DNA of 64,000 bases from NCBI GenBank assembly GCA_021014325.1, contig CM037466.1:14844765-14908764 (forward strand), in the 5' to 3' direction. The position numbers and the translations under genes are program-made. Positions within the stretch are counted from its first letter, which is position 1, and each line of letters starts with the position of its first letter. This document shows, piece after piece, positions 52,701-61,700 of this stretch. The notes under the pieces were generated by a model. The model was not told the DNA's origin. It did no database searches and saw only the letters and a program-made list of their open reading frames with translations. The DNA is from Plazaster borealis (lineage: Eukaryota > Echinodermata > Asteroidea > Forcipulatida > Labidiasteridae).

Positions 52701-55700
52701 GTACATGTGCTAATGTTTTAATTCGGCCTCTGGCCGCGAATACATTTTTAACTGTGAATAAACCATTTCAAATCAAATTAAAAAAAAAAGGTAACTGTAG
52801 TGACTGTTGTACAATCCTCCCAAGAAGAGATTTGCAAGCTAATCCAACTTTCAAATTGCTCTTTTAATTTTTAAGATGTTGATCACCTTGCTTTCTCTTC
52901 TTTTGGAAATCTGGCAATGACTGTTTAATCATTACTAACCAGTTTTAGGCACGGCAGAGTCTAGGTAACTTTAGTGACTCCCAAGAAGAGATTTGCAAGC
53001 CAATCCAACTTTCAAATTGCTCTTTTAATTTTTAAGATGTTGATCACCTTGCTCTCTCTTCTTATGGAAATCTGGCAATGACTGTTTAAGCATTACTAAC
53101 CAGGTTTAGGCTCGGCAGAATCTAGGTAACTTAGTGTACAATCCTCCCAAGAAGAGATTTGCAAGCTAATCCAACTTTCAAAATGCTCTTTTAATTTTTA
53201 AGGTGTTGATCACCTTGCTCTCTCTTCTTGTGTATATCTGGCAAGCCTTAAACAACCAGTTTTAGGCTTAACAGAGTCTACGCAACTTGACCTGTTAGCG
53301 CTCGCGCACAATTAAACATCAAGTCATTTACTCCTTGATTGCGGCACGGAAATTCACAAGATTTTCTGCTCTATCTAGAAATCCTGAGATAACTTTCGCT
53401 GTGATTATTTTCTTGTGTTACGAGCTTCTTTTAAGTTGCAGAGGATGAAACTATCTTTTGAATGATTTGCACAGTTGCATGAATGATGGTCTCTAAAGAG
53501 TTATTATGATTTCATTTCCGTTTCTAGGGAGAATCTTGGAGCTGCCTTACTGGTCAAGAACAAGGTTTCTTTACCTTATCTTGTGGATAGTCCATCGTTC
53601 GCTATTGTGTTCTTTCTTGAGTACATCGTATCCATGCCAACGTCTGCGCAAGACAAAAAGGTAAAACTTGTCAGTTATCCCTGGTTATGTGATGACGCAT
53701 GAAAATATAAAAGAACCAAGTAACGATAATATTTGTTGACAATTAAGCGAATCAACCATGCAAGTCTTATGTTGTCAAACATTTTAGGAACCGGTTTAAA
53801 TAATTTTTAAAATCACAGTTTTTAAGCATGAGACTTACACTCGGTTTGGATTCGAACCCGCGACCTTTGCATTGCTAGAGCAGATGTCTTACCACTAGAC
53901 CACCAATCAAGCACGATACTTGAGAGGCCAGTTCTTATCCCAGTTTTGTACCAGCTGCTCATTATTTTCAGGAATTGAACTGGCCTGTTATTACCGGTCA
54001 AGCTTGGTGGTTTAGTAGTTAAGACATCTGCTTTAGAATGCTGGGGCCGTGGGTTTGAATCCAACCCGAGTAGTATGCCTGTAGATTTTTTTCCAAAGGC
54101 CTTGGAAAAGCACCAAGTATACAGTGCTTATCACACTTCGATGTAAGAGTAAAACCAAAAGAACTTTGCATACTTTATAACCATTTCTGAATTTGTTTCA
54201 TTTACCTTCCAGCTTTCTGTAAGCATGAACCGAGCACAATCCCAAACGGTTGCTCTACGCTGGGGGGCATGGACACCGTCGTTCAAAGAGAGTACCAGTG
54301 AAGTATCGATCCAGCTGCAAGGGGGAGCTCTACCAAACCCTGATAACATGTTAGTCTATGAGAACCTCAGTGCTGAGTTGAGCGACAAGGAGATGGCCAA
54401 ACTCGCTGCTGGAAAGTTACAATTTGTCTTCAAATCCAAGGTAGAATACTTTACAGGGTTTGCCCTTCAATTTATTAATGACTGGCCAGCAGGACCAGTT
54501 CACTTGTCATTTCACTGGTCCGCCAGTTTGTTCACCGGCCCATATTTAAATAGGGATGCTTTTCAACACTGAACTAACCAGCCAGACCACTTGCAGAGAA
54601 TTTTGACTGGGCCTTGGGTGTTTTAACTGGCATTTGGCCAGCGGACCACTATTAAAGAAGAACACTGTTTAAAAATTAACAAATTAAGGGAGAACCCTGC
54701 TTTACATTAGACTCTAGTATTGTTCTCTTCTTTGCTAAAAGCTTGAAAATATAGAACTTTAGAAATTTAAAGATATCGAAAACCACAAACAATAAGTTTA
54801 AAAACCAGTTATACATTGAAATCTTTATTGAAATTTTCGTGCAAGATACGACCTTGTTGCACAATCAAGATACACTGACACAACAATTTGTTTAGTCAAA
54901 ACTTTACAACTCTAAAGAACATCTGGTCAAGACATCCTCACAGGTTTTCAAGAATGCAGGGATTGTGAGTTCGAATCCACCCAAGTAGTGTGTAAGGATT
55001 TTTCCGCAGGACTCGGAAAGCATCGAGGATGCTTTACGGTGTATACAGTGCCTCTAGCCACTGGGCTAGCTTGGTGGTCTAGTGGTAACATCTGCTCTAG
55101 CAATACAAAGGTCGTGGGTTCGAATCCCACCCGCGTATTTGCCTGTGGATTTTTTGTCACAGAACTTGGGAAAGTACTAATTATACAGTACTTATCACAC
55201 TTCGGTGTAAGAGTAAAACCATTTGAAAACCAAAGAAATATTCCATATCCCGATGCAATTATTTCATCTATTAAATGTACAACTCTTGTTGTTATGATTT
55301 TTCTCTGTTTTGTTGTCTGCAGAGACCAGCGGGTTCCAGGCCCATATCCCCAATGTCAACAGAGCCATCGGAATCTCAAAGACAATCTCTGCTGGTAATG
55401 TACTCAACTACAATGTACAATCATCTCAGCTTGTAAATAACACACAACCATATCACCTCTCATTGTATATGTAGCTCGGCTAAACTCAATGTTTGAAAAC
55501 ATCAGTGTGTATGTGTTTTAGCTCGATGAAAGAAGCTTCATGAAGATTTCTTGTCAAGACTAAACCCTTCTACTCTTGTACATTCAGTTTGCGCATGATT
55601 CTGTCGGCTGTAAGCGCAGAATTCTGCGTTTAGCAGAGCCATGAAATTGGGCCCTAATCTTATCTCCCTCTCAGGTGAGGTTTGCGGTGACACCATAATT

Positions 55701-58700
55701 AAAATCTCTTTTGAGTAGTGGTAGTTCTGAGAAGAACTGGTGGTCAGAACCAACACTACTCAAGAGAGATTTACACATGGTGTCACCGCAAACCTCACAG
55801 GGCCCAATTTCATAAAGCCTGTAAGCATGAAAACTTGCTAAGCACAGAAAAATCTTGCTTAACAGAAACTGGTTACCAGCCAAAATTCCATAAAGTTTAC
55901 ATTGTTGCAACTGGTGCCCCACTCATGTTTTGCTTAGCAAAGAAATTTGCTAAGCAGAATTTTCTGCTGAACAGCTTTACGAAATTGGGCCCTGATTGTA
56001 CTCCCACCATGTAAAGTTTCAAATCCTACTTCTTGATCTCCCTCTGCTCCATGGGAACTAATGAGACTAACAAATCATACCTTTAGAACTATTTAATACA
56101 ATTATCCCCACCTTTAAGTGTTCATTGTCTTTAACCCAATATAGAGACCATTCATTTCTGTATAATCATCACAATACGCCCATACATGGCCAATTGTTGA
56201 TTTTTGTTTGTTTTTATCAGAAAAAGGCCTAAAAAACCTTTTTGAAACAGATATTCTGTTTTGTTTTACAAATGTAAATAGTAAATAGTAAATCAGAATG
56301 GGAAAATTTGAAAATGTCAATTCTGGACATGTCTTTCACTATGACCTCTTTGAGTGTATGGAAGTAGGTCAAATCTTGCAGCCGTTTGTGGCCGCTTTGG
56401 CCAATTTGGTACAAGCCGCTTGTGGCTGCTATTGTCTCTAAAGAGTTAATAACAACTTAACTTTTTTTTTCTGTTTGCTGTGGAATGGCTTAAAACAGTA
56501 ATTTGCATTCATCAAGCTATATTCTCATAACAGATTGCTTGATTCATCATTTGCTATTATTTAATAAACATCACAAGTTTGTAGCAAAATGCTTTTAGCG
56601 CTTTTAGTTAACTAACTTAGATGATTGTTTTGTGTTTTCCCTCCATTATTGCATTGCATGCTACCTTGCTGCCGAACCTTCATCTCTGGCACGTCAGACT
56701 GACTCTGAGGTATTAATCTACATTCTTCAACTTTAATTCAAGATTGTTGAATCATACATGTATATCTTTTGAAGAAAACATTTTAAAAAAAGACACTTAA
56801 CCATTATTGCTTCGTGGGAATTAAAGCCGTAGGTCCCATTGTGTAATACGCTTAAAAGAACCCAGTTACACTTATTGCAAAGAGAAGGTGTTTGCCCCGG
56901 TGTTTGTGGGTGTGGCAGCTGAATGCGCCAAAGCACCTTGTATACCCTTATTAAGTGCTACATAAAATTGGTCGCATAACTCAAAAATTTCAAAACTTGT
57001 CTTCAAAAGTATTTCTCTGTGTTCAAGCACCTTGAGTACCTTACTGGTAGATACGTGCGCTATTAATGCTTACCCTCACATTTTTATGTGGAATTTGACT
57101 CATAAAATGGTGAGTGTGGCAGACAGTAGCAGCTGGTAGTGCAAGTAGTCTATCATGTGAATACATACACTGTACTAAGTTAAAACCATTCTAATACTAC
57201 ATACCTGCCAACTGTTCAGATTGAATTAGAATTGTCCAGATCTTTAGATTACAGGATTAAAAAAATCAGAACATTCCTATTTCTGACAAGAGACAGAAAT
57301 GAACAAGATGAAAAAGTTCTTTCAAAAGAGGGTGCCATTTGCTTGTGATAATAGAGATTTCTTACGGGATACGGTGATTTTTGTACTTTGTTTTAAATAC
57401 ATACATCATTTGTATGTTGTACATGTAATAAGCTTTAATTGCCTGAGTTCTTGCGTCGCTATCTGTGGACTCGTAAAACCTTGTTCCTTGTCTTGGCAGT
57501 TATGATACTAAGGTAGATACGCAGCATAACAATTTTTGGAAGATTCTTGTTATAAACACGATGGATGTTTCTCCCCAAAACAGAAAGGTAGATTTCCATC
57601 GGCAGTGTCTCTTCCATCAGTTACTACGGTTACAGACCAGGCGTCGTTAGCGGGTGACATCATGGGTATGGTGTCAGGAGGACGCCCAATGCCAAGAAGC
57701 CCCAGAGTGCCGTCAAGGTGAGACATTCTCAATGGAAGAGTTTGTGGTGTAACTGCCTAGTTAAAGGGATTGTATACGTTTGGTAATTAGAACCCACTGT
57801 TTGTTCCAATGCTATATAGTTGTAGAGATATACCATAAAACTAACCTGTGAAAATTTCATTTCAAAAGGTGGTAGCTTTTTTGAGATATTGCCCAAAATG
57901 TGGAGCGGTTATGTCCAGGCAGGAAGAGAAAACTGCAATTGAAATGCACTATCTGAAAAACGTTACTGCCATTAATTTACCAAACGTATACAGACCCTTT
58001 AAGCACCATTTCAACTGTGGTCAGTCATTGGATGGGAGACCTTTCTATGTATTGTCATGGTTAGTGGCTTGTCTGGGACATGATAGAACTCCTTAACGTC
58101 AAGCCCACGTCTTTCAGATGGGATGTAAAACTTTAGGTCCTGTCCGTTGTGTAATGCACAGAAAGCACCCAGGACACTTATTATGAAAGAGACAAGACTT
58201 GCCCCGGTGTTTCTGGATCGGCTGTTTGGAGTATTATAGTTTTTGTCATACGCATTTGAACATATTAATATGGAGTTTGCGCAATATAAATGAATAAATT
58301 GTTCTAAAAATAGTGACTCTTGTTGGATATGTTTTCCGAGGGTAACAAATTGTTGTTTTTGTGTTGGTTTCAGAGGTCAATCTTCACCTATTGGTCACGC
58401 TCCGATCCAACCAATGAACTTACAACCATCTATGGCGTATCCTCAACATGGCAGCCAACAGATGACAAACCAGTACGGTCACATGACAGCAGCTCAACCA
58501 CCTGGTTCACTCCACCCCACCGGCCAGTTTCCCTCAGGCCAGTACACCAGTGATCAGTACCAGGGGCGAGGCCAGTCTGCGTCCCAGTCGTTATACCCGA
58601 TGGAGATCAAACACATGGAGGTAAGATGCCATCAATAAAAAAGCCAACTCAGAGAAGAGACACTGCGCCGTGTTCTCTCAGAGAGCTAATCATTCTTCTG

Positions 58701-61700
58701 AAGATGAACAGAGGTTATTGTTTGAAACCTTGAGACTAGGTATGATATTCTTCCTACTTTTTGAAGGATACTTTCCAATTTCTTTGTCCTTGGGAAAATT
58801 CAGAAATTTTGTGGTTAAATAGCCTGAAAAGTCTATTTAAGCCTATACAATGTGTACCTGATGGACAGCCCTTGTACTTGATAAAATGTTCCTACTTTTC
58901 TTTCCCAAGGACCGAATATCGAACCTGGTTGAGACTCACTGATGTCTTCACAGAAGAGATTACAAAGATTCACAAAACAAAACAACCACAAATTTACATT
59001 TCAAATCCGTACTTGCCTGAGCACTGCATGCCATTGATTGCAAAATGTCAGTGTGTGCAGTGTTACTGCATGCCATTGATAGCGTGCTCAACCTAGTGGT
59101 CTTGTTCCCTCCTCGTTTGATTGTTTTTTACATGCAGCAGCTTATAATCCAGGCGGCTTATATTCTGAAAATTACAATAACTTTTTATCCACTTGGATTA
59201 TTAAATTAACCGCACATTATTTTGTCTTTGTAGGTTGGTACAGTCGGTAATGGAATAACTAGATATCAGCTATTACAACCCAGGCGGCTTATATTCTGAA
59301 AATTACAATAGTTTGTATTCCACTTGGATTATTTAAGTACCCCCACATTTATTTGTCTTTGTAGGTTGGTACAGTTGGTAATGGAACTACTGGAGATCAG
59401 CTGGAAGAGTTGCCCTATACACCTGTCCATGCACCCATCATGCCGGTAGGACCATACCACACAAGGTACTGTTCAAATTAACTTTGTATAATACTCTAAG
59501 ACCCTTTTCAAATCCACGGCTTGGGATCCAGCTTTGGCTTCGTCAGTTATTTTGAAAATGTGTGCTTTTGGTACGGGGCTTCAAACAGTCCTGCAGAGCC
59601 AAAAGCCCAAGCTTAAGTCCAAGGCGTGGTTTCGAAAAGGGCCTTTGTAATATTTGCATTAGGGCTAAAGAATATTTTTTCTTGTGGTTTTTAAGCCTTA
59701 CACCTATGTGCGTATAGCACTGTTAACTTTCCGAGTCTGATGGGCACGCCCGATGGAATAGTGGTTTATGAAACAGCTGCTCTAGAATGTTAGGGTTGTG
59801 GGTTCAAATCCTGCCTGAGTTTCCTGTGGATTATTTTCTCCGCAGGACTTGGGAGGGGGGTAGGGAAGTACATACAGTGCTTATCACACAGTGGTGTATG
59901 ACTAAAACCAAGAGGGTTCAACTCTGTGTTGTTTCCCCAACTTCAGTGTGAAGTAGCTCAAGTAACCTCCTCTGAAGGTAGACTTGTCACCAGTCTTCCA
60001 CTTGTTTTGTTCCCTTGCTAGTTATTGCCGTGATTTAAAAAAATTAATACAAAATTACACCTGGTTGTTACTTTTGCCCACAGTGGTCCAGGGTTGAGCA
60101 GAGCATCCTACGCTCATCTCTACCAGGCAGGGTTCGTCAACATCCTGGACAGACAAGGAGAGGTTCCAGAGGTCGTTGACCCCTCCGATCATGTGACCTT
60201 AAACCCGGAGCGCGAGAACAAAGACCTTCTACAGTGCAATGAGATTGTTGTAAGATTCCTGGCCGTTTCAAGGTGAGTGAGATTTCACTGGATGATTGAT
60301 TCCGTTTTGTCTTTTAACGATGTAGGCTCTGTCAAACTGTGGAACACTACTCCCCAGGGCCCAATTTCATAGAGCTGCTTAAGCAGAAAAATTTGCTCAA
60401 CAATTATCTGCTAATAAAGCAACAATTAGTGGGATACCAGTCACAAATTGTGCACGTGGTTTGGTTTATTGGATGGTAACATTATTCTTGTAAGCAACAT
60501 TTTTGAATGATTTTTTTGTTCGTTTTGCCACAGGATGCTTCAGTTACAACAATCAGTACCGTCCGATTCACCACGCACCGTGTTCTTCACCTTCCAGTTC
60601 TATAGATACCCACCTGTCACAACAGAAAGGTTAGAGTTCATTGAGGATCCTTTTCTTTTGTCCTTTTTTACTTAATTTTAAAGAAGGTTCAGAAGAAAAC
60701 AATCTCCTTTTCTGCATTTTTCTTTCAACATTTCTCAAGAATTTATCAAAATGATGCTTGAGTGGTGTTTCTTGATCTATAATAATTATACATTATTCGA
60801 CTGTTGCACATAATTGGTGTAAATTGTGCATTTTAATTAGAATCTTCTGGATTCTTTTTACGGGAACGGAGACTGGTGGTGACCCATTTCCTGTCGCTGT
60901 TCCAGGTTTGAGGTTCAGTGATTGTAAAAATGAACCTTTCAACAGATGTGGATAAAGACTACACTAGGCTAGCCTGACAAGCTTGATTAAACAAGAAAAA
61001 ACCCAAGGCATTATGTAAACAAAAGTTACATGTAAAGAGTCTTCAGTGTATCAGGTGGAAATTGATATTCTACATTGGTTAACATTTGCAAGAAATTAAA
61101 TGATGAATAATAATGTTCATTTTGTTTTTCTTCTTGTCCGTTTGCTTGTTTGCTTTTCGTTTATTGGCAGTTCTCTACAAGCCTCGGCTTACTATGATCA
61201 GCCCCATACTTTTCACCCTCTTCTGTTATTTTGTTTTTGATTATAATTTGTGAGTTCTACTTATTTAATTTTGTATTCCTTTATCTATTTTGTTATACAT
61301 ATGGAAGTAATAAATGTGGTTTTGAATAACAAAAATTGAATTGAATAATTAACTACTGTCATCTTTTTTGTAGGTTATTACTTGGGAATGTGGAGGGCAA
61401 CTTGACGGCAGACTCACAGAGCTTGCCGTGTGTTCTTAAGAAGTTGAAGAATGATGGAACGAAAAGTGATGACCCCCCTGGCTGGACGGTAAACTTTATA
61501 CCATGTTTTGTGTCTCATACATATTCATGATGTATATTCATTCTGCATATTCATGAGTGCTTTCACTTTTTTCATCGGTCAATTCTTCCTTTGTGTCAAT
61601 GGGGGAGTTTGGGATGATGGGTATTATAGCAGTATGGGTAAGTTTACTACTATAGTTTTCTTAAGATGAAGATTCACACACAGTGTCTGACAAACTGCTG

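Larger units (their letters stand above)
49500..54440 (+). other. NPHP4: NPHP4 exons 2-9: conserved N-terminal region
   Basis: Eight exons encode about 413 residues with continuous similarity to human NPHP4. Exon 2 has [16 protein letters not shown], exon 3 VYFHTSL with GIVRMF, exon 4 [11 protein letters not shown], exon 6 [16 protein letters not shown], exon 7 [20 protein letters not shown], exon 8 [12 protein letters not shown] and exon 9 [10 protein letters not shown] with [18 protein letters not shown]. Exon 7 ends TCTAG/gtaact at 52355, and this boundary has been copied into the minisatellite that follows. Confidence 0.94.
55323..58620 (+). other. NPHP4: NPHP4 exons 10-12: low-complexity linker
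   Basis: Exons 55323-55394, 57584-57717 and 58374-58620 encode a Ser/Pro-rich and then Gln/Gly/Tyr-rich linker (for example [18 protein letters not shown]). In human NPHP4 this place is also a long Pro/Ser-rich spacer with little conservation, so the exons are supported by splice sites, phase and open frames only. Other small exons may be missed. Confidence 0.75.

Noticed and set aside
55071..55140. A tRNA-like sequence with GGTTCGAATCCC
   Set aside because: No pairing acceptor arms, and several similar copies with the same flanking body occur nearby.
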